From Archangium gephyra (GTDB lineage: Bacteria; Myxococcota; Myxococcia; Myxococcales; Myxococcaceae), in NCBI GenBank assembly GCA_003243425.1, contig QFQP01000001.1, positions 496,001-560,000 on the forward strand: a DNA stretch of 64,000 nt. Reading direction: 5' to 3'. Positions 47,541 to 58,263 of this stretch are shown here, one piece after another. The notes under the pieces are model-generated. The model did no database searches. It saw nothing but the letters and a program-made list of their open reading frames with translations, and was not told the DNA's origin. Position 1 is the stretch's first letter. Each line of letters begins with the position of its first letter. A program made the translations under genes and the position numbers.

Positions 47541-47905
47541 CCCCGGTCGCCGACACCGACGTGAAGCCGGTCAACCCGCTGCCCACCGAAGAAGAACGCA
47601 TCTGGGCGCTCGGCACCCACCTCGGTTCGGTGTTCGTCAGCATCTTCGTGCCCATCGTGGTGCTGGTGGTGAAGGGCCGCGAATCACACTGGGTTCGCCG
47701 TCACGCCATCGAGGCGCTCAACTTCCAGATCGGCATGCTGGTGCTCACCCTGGTCAGCGTCGCGCTGGCGTTCTTCGCCGTGGGCGTCTGCGGCCTCGTC
47801 GCCATCGCGTTCGGTATGCCGATCCTCGCCATCGTTGCGGGTGTGAAGGCGTGGCAGGGCGAGTTCTTCCGCTATCCACTCACGTTGCGTCTCATCAAGG
47901 AGTGA
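47537..47905 (+). CDS. DUF4870 (Tic20-like) membrane protein
   Basis: 122 residues from GTG 47537, overlapping the gatA stop. A short Pro-rich N-terminus, then EERIWALGTHLGSVFVSIFVPIVV, SHWVRRHAIEALNFQIGM and further hydrophobic stretches, which is the DUF4870/Tic20-type pattern of three to four membrane helices. It sits between gatA and gatB. The gatB ribosome-binding site (AAGGAG, 47897-47902) lies inside its end. Function unknown. Confidence 0.85.
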   Translation: MTPVADTDVKPVNPLPTEEERIWALGTHLGSVFVSIFVPIVVLVVKGRESHWVRRHAIEALNFQIGMLVLTLVSVALAFFAVGVCGLVAIAFGMPILAIVAGVKAWQGEFFRYPLTLRLIKE

Positions 47906-47908
47906 GCC

Positions 47909-49339
47909 GTGGCTGTCTCCGATTTTCAGCCCGTCATCGGTCTCGAGGTTCACGCGCAATTGCTGACGAACTCGAAGCTGTTCTCGACCGCCGGCACCAC
48001 GTTCGGTGACGAGCCCAACACGCACACCACACCGGTGTGTCTGGGCTTTCCCGGAGCGCTGCCGGTGTTGAACGAGCGGGTCGTCGAGCTCGCGATGCGC
48101 GCCGGCCTCGCGCTCGAGTGCACGGTCAACGAGCGCAGTGAGTGGTCGCGAAAGCACTACTTCTATCCAGACAGTCCGAAGGGCTACCAGATCACCCAGT
48201 GGGAGTTTCCCATCTGCGAGTGGGGCGGCATCTCGCTCGGCGACAAGCGCATCGTCATTCGGCGCATTCACATCGAAGAAGACGCGGGAAAGTCGGTGCA
48301 CGACGCGGCTGATGGTCTGTCGCTGGTCGACCTGAATCGCGCGGGCACGCCGTTGCTGGAGATCGTCAGTGAGCCGGACCTCCGCAGCGCGGACGAGGCC
48401 GTCGAGTACCTCAAGAAGCTCCGCGAGATCCTGGTCGCCATCGGCGTGAACGACGGCAACCTCGAAGAGGGCTCGTTCCGCTGCGACGCCAACGTGTCGG
48501 TGATGCGCAAGGGCGCGAAGGAATACGGCACGCGCTGCGAGCTGAAGAACCTCAACTCCTTCACCAACATCAAGGCGGCGATCGCCGTCGAGATCGCACG
48601 GCACGTGGAGATCATCGAAGCGGGCGGCTCGATCGACCAGGAGACGCGGCTGTACGACGTGGCACGCAACGAGACGCGGTCCATGCGCAGCAAGGAAGAC
48701 GCGCAGGACTATCGCTACTTCCCCGAGCCGGACTTGCCGCCGCTGCTGGTGTCGAAGGCGGACATCGAGCGTGTGCGCAGTGAGTTGCCCGAGCTGCCTT
48801 CGGCGAAGCGCGCGCGCTACGTGCGCGACCTGAAGCTCACCGAATACGACGCGGGCGTGCTCACGGCCGATGCCGCGCTCACGAAGTTGTTCGAAGCGTG
48901 CCTCGCGGCGGGGAAGAGCGAGCCCAAGAAGGTCGCCAACTGGTTCATCGGTGAAGTGGCGCGCGCGTTGAACGACTCGGGCACCACGGCTGATCAGGTG
49001 AAGTTCACGCCGGCGCAGTTCGCGTCGCTGTTGGCGTCGGTCGACTCAGGGGCCATTTCTCTCAACGCCGCGAAGGACGTGTTCGGCGAGATGTTCGCCA
49101 GTGGCGCGGAGCCCGCGGACGTCATCGCGAAGAAGGGCCTCGCGCAGGTCTCAGATACCGGTGCGCTCGAGAAGGCCGTCGACGAGGCGTTGGCCTCGAG
49201 CCCCGACAACGTGGCGTCGTACCGGGCGGGGAAGACGCAGATCCTCGGCTACTTCGTGGGCGCGGTGATGAAGGCCATGAAGGGCAAGGGCAACCCGAAG
49301 CTCATCAACGAGCTGCTGGTGAAGAAGCTCAACGGGTGA
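47909..49339 (+). CDS. gatB: Asp/Glu-tRNA amidotransferase subunit B
   Basis: 476 residues from GTG 47909, six bases after an AAGGAG. Family signatures: PVIGLEVHAQLLTNSKLFS, KHYFYPDSPKGYQITQ, HIEEDAGKSVH, DLNRAGTPLLEIVSEPD and a YqeY-like C-terminal tail domain. GatB binds the tRNA and transfers ammonia to the activated acyl group. With gatC and gatA it makes the complete complex, which is essential in organisms lacking GlnRS or AsnRS. Confidence 0.96.
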   Translation: MAVSDFQPVIGLEVHAQLLTNSKLFSTAGTTFGDEPNTHTTPVCLGFPGALPVLNERVVELAMRAGLALECTVNERSEWSRKHYFYPDSPKGYQITQWEFPICEWGGISLGDKRIVIRRIHIEEDAGKSVHDAADGLSLVDLNRAGTPLLEIVSEPDLRSADEAVEYLKKLREILVAIGVNDGNLEEGSFRCDANVSVMRKGAKEYGTRCELKNLNSFTNIKAAIAVEIARHVEIIEAGGSIDQETRLYDVARNETRSMRSKEDAQDYRYFPEPDLPPLLVSKADIERVRSELPELPSAKRARYVRDLKLTEYDAGVLTADAALTKLFEACLAAGKSEPKKVANWFIGEVARALNDSGTTADQVKFTPAQFASLLASVDSGAISLNAAKDVFGEMFASGAEPADVIAKKGLAQVSDTGALEKAVDEALASSPDNVASYRAGKTQILGYFVGAVMKAMKGKGNPKLINELLVKKLNG

Positions 49340-49342
49340 CGC

Positions 49343-49912
49343 ATGGCCATCGACTTCATGGTGATGCCGTTGAGTCGGTACGTGGTTGGTGACTTCATCA
49401 CTCCGCTCATGCGTCACGCATGGGAGCAGGGGTTGCCGTACGGCATCGTCACCGCCGAAGGCTCGTGCCAGCTTCCGAAAGACGTGCTGTTCGGTGGTCC
49501 CGATGCGCCGGTGCTGCGTCAGGGCGCGCTGCCGATGTTGGCCGAAGACCTCGCGGCGTTGCGTTTGCCGCTGTGGGACGAGGCGACGACCGCAGAACCG
49601 CGGTTTCACCGTGTCGATCCCGCTTCGTACGGCGTGTTGATGGAAGCGGCGTCGGTGCAGAAGACGTTCTTCGGGCTCTTCAACCGCACGGTCATCACGC
49701 ACCTCACGGCTGGCGTCTTCTTGCCGTGTGACTTCGAGAAGCCGTTCGACATGACGGCGCCGGTCGAACAACAGGCTGGCTCTGTTCCGCGTGCGCTCGC
49801 TGAATTGGAATCCCGCAAGTGGCCGGAAGCCGCGCAGTCGGCGGTGGCGACGCTCCGTGACACGCTCAAAGACGCAGCCGAGCTGAAGCTGTCGATGGTC
49901 GTTGACTACTGA
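49343..49912 (+). CDS. Hypothetical protein following gatB
   Basis: 189 residues from ATG 49343, three bases after the gatB stop, so very probably in the same operon. No signal peptide. Sequence MAIDFMVMPLSRYVVGDFITPLM, a GDFITPLMRHAWEQG helix and FFGLFNRTVITHLT suggest a soluble alpha/beta protein. No family recognised. Confidence 0.62.
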   Translation: MAIDFMVMPLSRYVVGDFITPLMRHAWEQGLPYGIVTAEGSCQLPKDVLFGGPDAPVLRQGALPMLAEDLAALRLPLWDEATTAEPRFHRVDPASYGVLMEAASVQKTFFGLFNRTVITHLTAGVFLPCDFEKPFDMTAPVEQQAGSVPRALAELESRKWPEAAQSAVATLRDTLKDAAELKLSMVVDY

Positions 49913-50180
49913 AACGCACCACTCTTTCAGACACGTGAGCGCGGTTCGCTTCGGTCGAGACCGCCGTGCGGCGTGACGCAAGCTGTTGATCTGCCTGCGG
50001 GCATCGGCGCATCAGCGACGCGTCAAAGCACGTGCCATTTCTCAAAGACCCATCACGAAGCGCGCGTGAAGTGCGTCACGACTGGCGCGCGCTGCGGTGC
50101 TGCAAGCGCTCAACCTCGACGTTCGCGCCCCGCATTCACCTCGTCGCTCCGTGCCCGCGTCGCGTCATTATCCACGCCGC

Positions 50181-50573
50181 ATGAAGATCTTCTGCGTCAT
50201 CGACGTGCCCGACATGGAACGCTCGGTGAACTTCTACACGGAGGGAATCGGGCTCACGCTCTACAAGCGCTACGGCGACGACTTCGTCGAGCTCCACGGC
50301 GGGCCGATGCCCATTCACCTGCTCACCAAGAAGGCCGGCACCGAGACCGGGAACAGCAAGCGCACCTACGAGCGCCACTCGACTCCCGTGCACCTCGACT
50401 TCGTCACGGACGATTTGCTCATCGCCGCTGAACGCGCCGTCGCCGCCGGCGCGAAGCTCGAGGCACCCATCACCGAGCGAAACTGGGGGCGCATGGGCAA
50501 CTTCGCCGACCCGTTTGGTCACGGGTTCTGCATCTTGCAGATGAAGGGGAAGGGTTACGACGAGCCGGCGTAG
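50181..50573 (+). CDS. VOC-fold (glyoxalase/dioxygenase) protein
   Basis: 130 residues from ATG 50181; the longer frame upstream is non-coding-like. Typical VOC layout: IDVPDMERSVNFYTEGIGL, HLDFVTDDLLIAAERAVAAGA and WGRMGNFADPFGHGFCILQ. Two beta-alpha-beta-beta-beta modules form a metal site, with His in HLDF and a Gly-His near the C-terminus as candidate ligands. Substrate unknown. The stop is adjacent to that of the convergent release-factor-like gene. Confidence 0.85.
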   Translation: MKIFCVIDVPDMERSVNFYTEGIGLTLYKRYGDDFVELHGGPMPIHLLTKKAGTETGNSKRTYERHSTPVHLDFVTDDLLIAAERAVAAGAKLEAPITERNWGRMGNFADPFGHGFCILQMKGKGYDEPA

Positions 50574-50936
50574 TCACCACTCGCCGCGGCGGCCGGCCTT
50601 GATGACCGACGTTCGCTTCTTCGCCTCGAGCCGCCGTCGCTTCGAACCCTTGCTCGGCCTGGTGGCGATGCGTTTCTCAGGCACGTACGACCACTTCTGG
50701 AACATCGCGCGGAGCCGCTCGACGGCGACCCCACGGTTCTGCAGCTGACTGCGGCGCTCGGTGGCGGTGACCGTCACGCCGGTCGGCTTGTGCGTCAGAC
50801 GAACGCCCGACTCGGTCTTGTTGCGGTGCTGGCCGCCGGGGCCCGAGGCGATGAAGAACTGTTCATCGCACTCGAGCATCAACGCTTCGTCGCTGAGCGC
50901 CAGCACGCGCTTCGCTTCGGTGGGACTGACGCTCAT
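50574..50936 (-). CDS. Release-factor-like protein with GGQ motif
   Basis: 120 residues. The peptidyl-tRNA hydrolysis motif GPGGQHRNKTESGVRL (GGQ at 34-36) is intact, followed by THKPTGVTV and a very basic C-terminal tail (RPSKGSKRRRLEAKKR). It lacks a codon-recognition domain. This pattern fits ArfB/C12orf65-type ribosome-rescue factors that free stalled peptides. The NKTESG form is closer to the C12orf65 (MTRFR) group than to ArfB. Confidence 0.8.
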   Translation of the reverse strand: MSVSPTEAKRVLALSDEALMLECDEQFFIASGPGGQHRNKTESGVRLTHKPTGVTVTATERRSQLQNRGVAVERLRAMFQKWSYVPEKRIATRPSKGSKRRRLEAKKRTSVIKAGRRGEW

Positions 50937-50976
50937 GGCCCGCCCGTCGTCTCGAACGTGGCGAACCTGACGCAGC

Positions 50977-51903
50977 TCACTTGATGAGGCCGATTTCGCG
51001 CAGGCGCTGCTGCAGGAACCCGTCGGCCGTGATGTCCGGATACCGCTTGGGGTTCTCCGGCGTGACGAACGCGTCGGTGATGGCGAGGCTGCACTCCGGG
51101 CGCGGGTGCACGAAGAACGGCATCGAGTACCGCTCGACGTCGTCGCGATTGTCGGGCGGGTTCACCACGCGGTGGGTCGTCGACGGAATCACCTCGTTGG
51201 TCATGCGCGACAGCATGTCGCCGGAGTCGACGACGATCTGCCCCTTGAGCGCATCGACGGCGAGCCACTCCTTCTGGCGCGTGAAGATCTCGAGGCCCGA
51301 CGCGGTGCTCTCACACAGCAGCGTGATGAGGTTGATGTCTTCGTGCTCCGCCGCGCGCACACCGCCGGGAATGAACTGATCCTTCAGCGGCGGGTAGTGA
51401 ATGATGCGCAAGATGGAATTGCCGTCGTGCGCGATGCCCGCGAACGTCTCGCGCGGCAGGCGGAAGTAGTCCGACAGCGCGTGCAGCATCACTTCGGCTG
51501 CGCCTTCGAGCGCCTTGAACAACCCCAGCGTGTTGGCCTTGAACGTCTCCAGCTCCGTCGGCCACACGTTGCCGCCGTACTTGTCGTTGCCGACGTGCCA
51601 GAACTCCTTCAGGTCGCCGACCTTGCGGTTCTTCGCGTGCTCCTTGCCGAACGCCGTGTAGCCGCGCTGACCACCACCGTTGGGAACCTCGTACTTGTCC
51701 TTCACCTCACGCGAGAGCGCGAAGAGCCGCGCTGCATCGGCATAGGTGCGCGCGATGAGGTCTGCGTCGACGCCGTGATTGATGATGGAAACGAAGCCGA
51801 ATTCCCTGAGGCCATCGCCCCAGGCTTTCACGAAGGAGTCGCGCTCCTGAGCGGTGCCGTTTGAGTAGTGGGACAGATCGAGCAGCGGGATGCGTCGGGA
51901 CAT
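50977..51903 (-). CDS. 2OG-Fe(II) oxygenase, isopenicillin N synthase family
   Basis: 308 residues from ATG 51903. N-terminal DIOX-N part (RIPLLDLSHYSNGTAQER, FGFVSIINHGV) and C-terminal jelly roll: His and Asp of the metal triad in EHEDINLITLL (about 190), distal His in STTHRVVNP (about 243), and Arg in RYSMPFFVHP. It would use 2-oxoglutarate and oxygen to hydroxylate or desaturate a small substrate. Divergent from the kelch-like gene. Confidence 0.88.
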   Translation of the reverse strand: MSRRIPLLDLSHYSNGTAQERDSFVKAWGDGLREFGFVSIINHGVDADLIARTYADAARLFALSREVKDKYEVPNGGGQRGYTAFGKEHAKNRKVGDLKEFWHVGNDKYGGNVWPTELETFKANTLGLFKALEGAAEVMLHALSDYFRLPRETFAGIAHDGNSILRIIHYPPLKDQFIPGGVRAAEHEDINLITLLCESTASGLEIFTRQKEWLAVDALKGQIVVDSGDMLSRMTNEVIPSTTHRVVNPPDNRDDVERYSMPFFVHPRPECSLAITDAFVTPENPKRYPDITADGFLQQRLREIGLIK

Positions 51904-51997
51904 AGGTGCGCGCGTGATTAGCACCACACTCGCAGCTGTCGAAGCAGCCGCCTGTTTGTCACGGCAGGGTGTCGTCGGCGGGTCTACATCCCGCGGC

Positions 51998-54391
51998 GTG
52001 TTTCGCATCGTCGTCTTCGTCTTCGTCGTGGTGCTCGCCGGCTGCAACGGCTGCCCGGGCGCGCTGACCAACACGCAGGTCGACCCGGTGCGCTTCTCGA
52101 CCGAGCCGCTGCGGTTCCCCGACACCGCGGTCGGCGCCGAGACGGTGCTGCAACTCGAGCTCACCAACCCCTCCCGCGTGCGTCAGACGGTGACCATCGC
52201 GGTCGACGCACCCTTCTTCGTGCCGCCTTCGTACGAGGTCCCGGCCGGCGGCACCGAAGCGCTCAGCATCACCTTCAGACCCGAGGGGCCCGGCGAAGCG
52301 AGCGCAGTGCTGCAGGTCGACGAGGGCGAAGTGGCGGTCTCGGGGCTCGGTCTTCCGCCGCCGATGTGCGCGGGCGCGGCGTGCCGCATCGGCCGCTTCG
52401 ACGTGACGACCATGCAATGCACCACCGACCTCGCGCCTGACGGCGTGGGCTGCACCGATGGTTGTGTCGAGGCTGGCCAATGCGCGAGCGGTGCGTGTGT
52501 GGGCACGACCGCGCTGTGCGACGACGCCGACGTGTGCACCGTCGACGCGTGCGGTGACCAGGGCTGCGTTCACGTGCCGAGGGAATGCCCGGCGTCGAGT
52601 GACCCCTGCCAGGTCCCGAGCTGCAATTCACAGGACGGCTGCACCACGCGCGACGCCGACGACGGCACCGTGTGTGGCGCCGAGTCGTGCATCGCCGACG
52701 AAGTGCGCGTGTGCATCAGCGGTCAGTGCGTGGCTCGGCCGCGACCTGAAACCGCGCGCTGCTCGAAGACCTGGGTGCCCCTCGTCATTCCCGCCTCGTG
52801 GGACTCGAAGCTCGCGTGGGACGCGGTGAATCAGCGCATCATCACCTCGGTCGGCGGGTTGACCTGGTCGTGGGACGGCTCGAGCTGGGCGCAACAGTTC
52901 CCGCCTTCGACGTTGCCCGCCGGCGCGTATGAAGTGGCCGTCGACAGCTGGCGCAAGCGTGTCGTCGCCTGGTCTGGCAGCGACACGTACGAGTGGGACG
53001 GCACCACGTGGCTCCACCGCGGCAGCGAGCCCGAACCACGAACGGCGCCTGCGCTGGCCTACGACGCGAAGCGCCGCCGCACGGTCCGCTTCGGTGGCGG
53101 CGGGCTCAACGGTCACGGCAACGACACCTGGGAGTGGGACGGTGCCCGCTGGGAAAAGCGCCTGCCCACGCACGTTCCGCCGGGCCGCGCCTACGCGTCG
53201 ATGGCGTGGGACCCGGTGCGCGAGAAGGTCGTACTCGTGGGCGGCGCCGACACCAACTTCGCCAGGCTGAGCGATACGTGGGAGTGGGACGGCAACGACT
53301 GGCGGCTGGTGCCGGTGAACACGCCCCCCGACCGCGCGTTTCGCGGCCACGCTCACCTGGAACCCGCAGCGCCTCTCGTTGATGCTGGTGGGCGGCGCGT
53401 TCGCCACCGCCACGCGTGACGTGTGGGCGCTCAACGGCAGCACGTGGGTGAAGTTGGGCGACGACGAGCTCGCGGCCTCGGGCCACGGCGCCGAGTGGGA
53501 CCCGGTGCACGAGAAGCTCAACGTCTTCTCGCTCGGCAACACGTGGGAGTGGGACGGCAACGCCTTCATTTCGCGCAAGGCGATGGCCCCGAACCCGCGT
53601 CAGGCCATGGCCACGGCCTTCGACGAGGCGCACCAGCAGCTCATCTCGTACGGCGGCATGGCGGTGCCGATCTACTACCTCGAGCCGCTCGACGAGCTGT
53701 GGCTCAAGAGCGCGAGCGGTTGGCGCGCGCGGGGTGTGTTGCCGCGCCCGATGCCGCGACACAGCGCCGGCATGGAGTGGGATTCCGTTCGCCAGCGCGT
53801 GGTGATGTTCGGTGGCAGCTCGGTCTTCGGTGGCCCGATGGGGCCCGTCGGTCAGCGCTTCGGCGAGACGTGGGAGTGGGACGGCGTCGCCTGGCAGCAG
53901 CGCATGCCTGCGCACCAACCCCAGCCCGGCGGCGTGTCGTCGACCACCTGGGACACCGCGACCCAGCGGGTGCTCATGCTCACCAGTCAAGACGGCCTGT
54001 GGGCCTGGGACGGCAGCGACTGGTCGCGCCTCGCCGAGCGTCTGCGGCGTCGACCTACGACAGCGCCATCGCGTTCGATCGCCAGTCGCTCAAGGTGTTG
54101 ATGGTGACCGGCCAGAGCACCTACGAGCTGGCGACCGACGGTGGCTGGTCGACCATCTCCAGCGCGTCACTGCCCTCCAACGTCACGCGCTCGGAGTTGG
54201 TCTGGGACCGCCAGGGCAACCGGGTGCTGCTGCACGCCTTTCGGGGCACGTTCGAGTGGAACGGCTCGACGTGGGTCGATCTGCAGCCGCGCGTGAATCC
54301 GCTGTCAGAACCCGAAGCGATGGTGTTCGACGGCAACCTGAACCGCGTGACGCTGTTCACCAGCAACGACGAGTGGGTCTACCTGCCGTGA
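51998..54391 (+). pseudogene. Kelch/galactose-oxidase-like lipoprotein gene with two opposite frameshifts
   Basis: Starts at GTG 51998 with a lipoprotein signal ending VLAGC. A beta-sandwich domain and a Cys-rich region follow, then many kelch-like repeats (TWEWDG... with FGG or VGG). The frame runs to about 53340, shifts by +1 there, continues to about 54039, then shifts back and ends at 54391. Both sides and the middle read as good kelch sequence (NTWEWDGNAF, ETWEWDG, LWAWDGSDW, FEWNGSTW). The most economical reading is one extra base near 53340 and one missing base near 54039. This is either a young pseudogene or two sequencing errors; if corrected, the protein has about 797 residues. Confidence 0.8.
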
Positions 54392-54805
54392 TTACGGCTC
54401 GCCCGGCCGCGGGTGCGCCGTGCCCAGCTTCCGCGCGCCGAAGCCGATGGCCAGCCAGCCCGCGAGAAAGCAGAGGCCGCCCAGGGGCGTGACCATGCCG
54501 AGCTGGCGAAGCCCCGTGAAGGCCATCACGTAGAGCGAGCCCGAGAACACCACGATGCCCGCGGTGAACGCCCACGCCGCGAAGCGCGGAAAGTTGCCGG
54601 CCACGTGCACCGCGAACACCGCGACGGTCAACACCGCGAGCGCGTGCATCAGGTGGTAGCGCGACGCGGTCTCCCACCAACCGAGACGATCTGCGGCGTC
54701 TGGCAGCTCGCGCACCAGCGCCTTGAGGCCATGCGCGCCGAACGCTCCGAAGGACACGCCGGTGAAGCCGAGAAACGCAGCGAGGTACGTGAGCCGTCGG
54801 TCCAT
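54392..54805 (-). CDS. DUF423 membrane protein
   Basis: 137 residues from ATG 54805. The DUF423 signature is visible: FGAFGAHGLKALV, then SRYHLMHALAVL, FAAWAFTAGIVVFSGSLY and TPLGGLCFLAGWLAI; four membrane helices. Function unknown, inner membrane. Confidence 0.9.
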   Translation of the reverse strand: MDRRLTYLAAFLGFTGVSFGAFGAHGLKALVRELPDAADRLGWWETASRYHLMHALAVLTVAVFAVHVAGNFPRFAAWAFTAGIVVFSGSLYVMAFTGLRQLGMVTPLGGLCFLAGWLAIGFGARKLGTAHPRPGEP

Positions 54806-54869
54806 GCGGTCCCTTATCCTCCCAACTCCGCGCAGATTCATCACCCGTGCGTGTGGCAGGGTGCGAGTC

Positions 54870-55499
54870 ATGCGAATGGCATGGGTGAGTTTCGCGGCGC
54901 TGATTCTGAGCGGCTGTTGTGGTGACGGGCAGTGTGACGGCGTCGACGGGGAAGTCTGCAGCTCGAGCTTCGACTGTGCCGGCTCGTGCATCGACGGCGT
55001 CTGTCGTGAACGGTGCAGTGAAGGCGTGGCGTGCGCCCCGGGCCGCACCTGTTGGGACGACGGCACCACCACCAGCGCGGTCTGTCTGCCGCCGCCCGCG
55101 TCGGACGAACGCTGGGTACTGCGCGCCGACGGGCTGGGCAACGCTGCGGGCCGCGCGGGTGAACTCACCGAGCCCGACGACTTCATCTGCTTCGGGCTGG
55201 CGGGCGTGACGCTGTGCAGCCAGGAAGAAACGGGCCGCGACGTGGTCTTCGACCGCGAGTTCTCGACCCCCTTCACGACCGAGCAACTCAGCGACGTGTC
55301 GGTCACGGTGTTCGACTCGAACCAGGTCTTTCCGTTCGGTGGCTGCGAAGGAAATTGTTCGACGCTGCAGAACATCGATCGCCAGATCGTGTACGGCGAC
55401 GCGTTCGACCTCCGGCCCACCGTCAGCCGCCGACCGATGGTGTGGGACATCCCCACCGAGGGTGGCATGAACGTGCGCTTCTCCATCTTGCCGCGGTGA
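54870..55499 (+). CDS. Cys-rich lipoprotein
   Basis: 209 residues from ATG 54870; signal MRMAWVSFAALILSGC with lipobox LSGC. A dense Cys region follows (CCGDGQCDGVDGEVCSSSFDC, CIDGVCRERC, CAPGRTC), then a domain of about 110 residues with DFICFGLAGVTLC and DRQIVYGDAF. Disulfide-rich surface lipoprotein, family not recognised. Ends 27 bases before the DUF1800 gene. Confidence 0.68.
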   Translation: MRMAWVSFAALILSGCCGDGQCDGVDGEVCSSSFDCAGSCIDGVCRERCSEGVACAPGRTCWDDGTTTSAVCLPPPASDERWVLRADGLGNAAGRAGELTEPDDFICFGLAGVTLCSQEETGRDVVFDREFSTPFTTEQLSDVSVTVFDSNQVFPFGGCEGNCSTLQNIDRQIVYGDAFDLRPTVSRRPMVWDIPTEGGMNVRFSILPR

Positions 55500-55526
55500 C
55501 CCAACCTTTCTCGTCGCGAGGTGTTC

Positions 55527-57094
<1,568 letters not shown>

Positions 57095-57098
<4 letters not shown>

Positions 57099-58249
57099 TC
57101 CGCCGCGACTTCCTGAAGCTGTTGGGCCTCTCGGTGCCGGCGCTGCGCAACGCGTTGGCGCAGACCCGGTCGAAGAAGACGCTCATCACCATCTTCCTGC
57201 GCGGCGGGGTCGACGGGCTGTCGATGGTGCAGCCGACCGGCGACACCTCGCTTGCGGCGTTGAGGCCCGGCCTGCTTCACGGCGGCGCTTCGCTCGACGG
57301 CTTCTTCTCGCTCCACCCGGCGATGAAGAGCCTGCTGCCGCTGTACGAAAGCAAGCAGCTCGCGGTGTTGCACGCCGTCGGTCAGGCCAGCGCCAGTCGC
57401 AGCCACTTCGAAGCGCAGGACTTCATCGAGTCTGGCCTCGCCGGCATGAAGCGGCCCGACGGCTTCTTGAATCGCGCGCTGGAGGCGGTGCCCGGTGACG
57501 AGGCGTTTCGTGCCGTCGCCGTGCAGAACGCGCTGCCCCGTTCGCTCGCCGGTGACGCGCCGGCCCTCGCGTTCCCGTCGCTCGCGCAGTTCCGCGTCGG
57601 TGGCGGCGGCGGCACGTTCGAGTCGCTCTATGCAGAGGCCGTCGACGAGGCGCTGCGCACCAGCGGCCATGAAGCCTTCGAATCGCTGGGCACCGTGAAG
57701 TCGAAGAACCTCGCGAAACAGGAACCGCAGAACGGCGCGCAGTATCCGAAGGGGGCGCTGGGGAAGCGACTCGCGGACCTCGCGCGGTTGATCCACGCAC
57801 ACGTGGGGCTTCGCATCGGTGTCACCGAGATGACCGGCTTCGATACGCACCTCAATCAGGGCGCTGATTCGGGGCAGCTGGCCAATCGCCTCGCGGAACT
57901 GGGTGACGCGCTCGCGGCCTTTGCGACGGACCTCGGGCCGAAGTTGAACGACGTGGTGGTGGTGACGATGACGGAGTTCGGCCGCACCGCGCGCGAGAAC
58001 GGCACGCGTGGGACGGACCACGGCACGGCGTCAGCGTCGTTCGTGCTGGGTGGTGGCGTGAAGGGCGGTCGCGTGGTCGCGCAGTGGCCCGGCCTCTCGG
58101 CGTCGAAGCTCTTCGAGAATCGCGATCTCGCCGTCACCACCGATCTGCGTTCGGTGCTCGCCGAAGCCATCGCCGCTGCAGAGATTCCTGCGAAGCCCGA
58201 CGACGTGTTCCCCGAGTTCAAACCGGCGCGCGTGGGCCTCTATAAATAA
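57095..58249 (+). CDS. DUF1501 protein (Tat-exported)
   Basis: 384 residues from ATG 57095. The N-terminus MIRRDFLKLLG has a Tat twin-arginine signal. Sulfatase-like DUF1501 features: TIFLRGGVDGLSMVQP, ASASRSHFEAQDFIESG, TEMTGFDTHLNQG, and VVTMTEFGRTARENGTRGTDHG. The family is related to alkaline phosphatase/sulfatase folds. Translationally coupled to DUF1800. Confidence 0.93.
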
Positions 58250-58263
58250 GGTGCGTCAGGCGT

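Noticed and set aside
49913..50180. 268-base non-coding gap, searched for tRNA, small RNA or a hidden gene
   Set aside because: No cloverleaf, no start with a ribosome-binding site, and only weak hairpins without T-runs.
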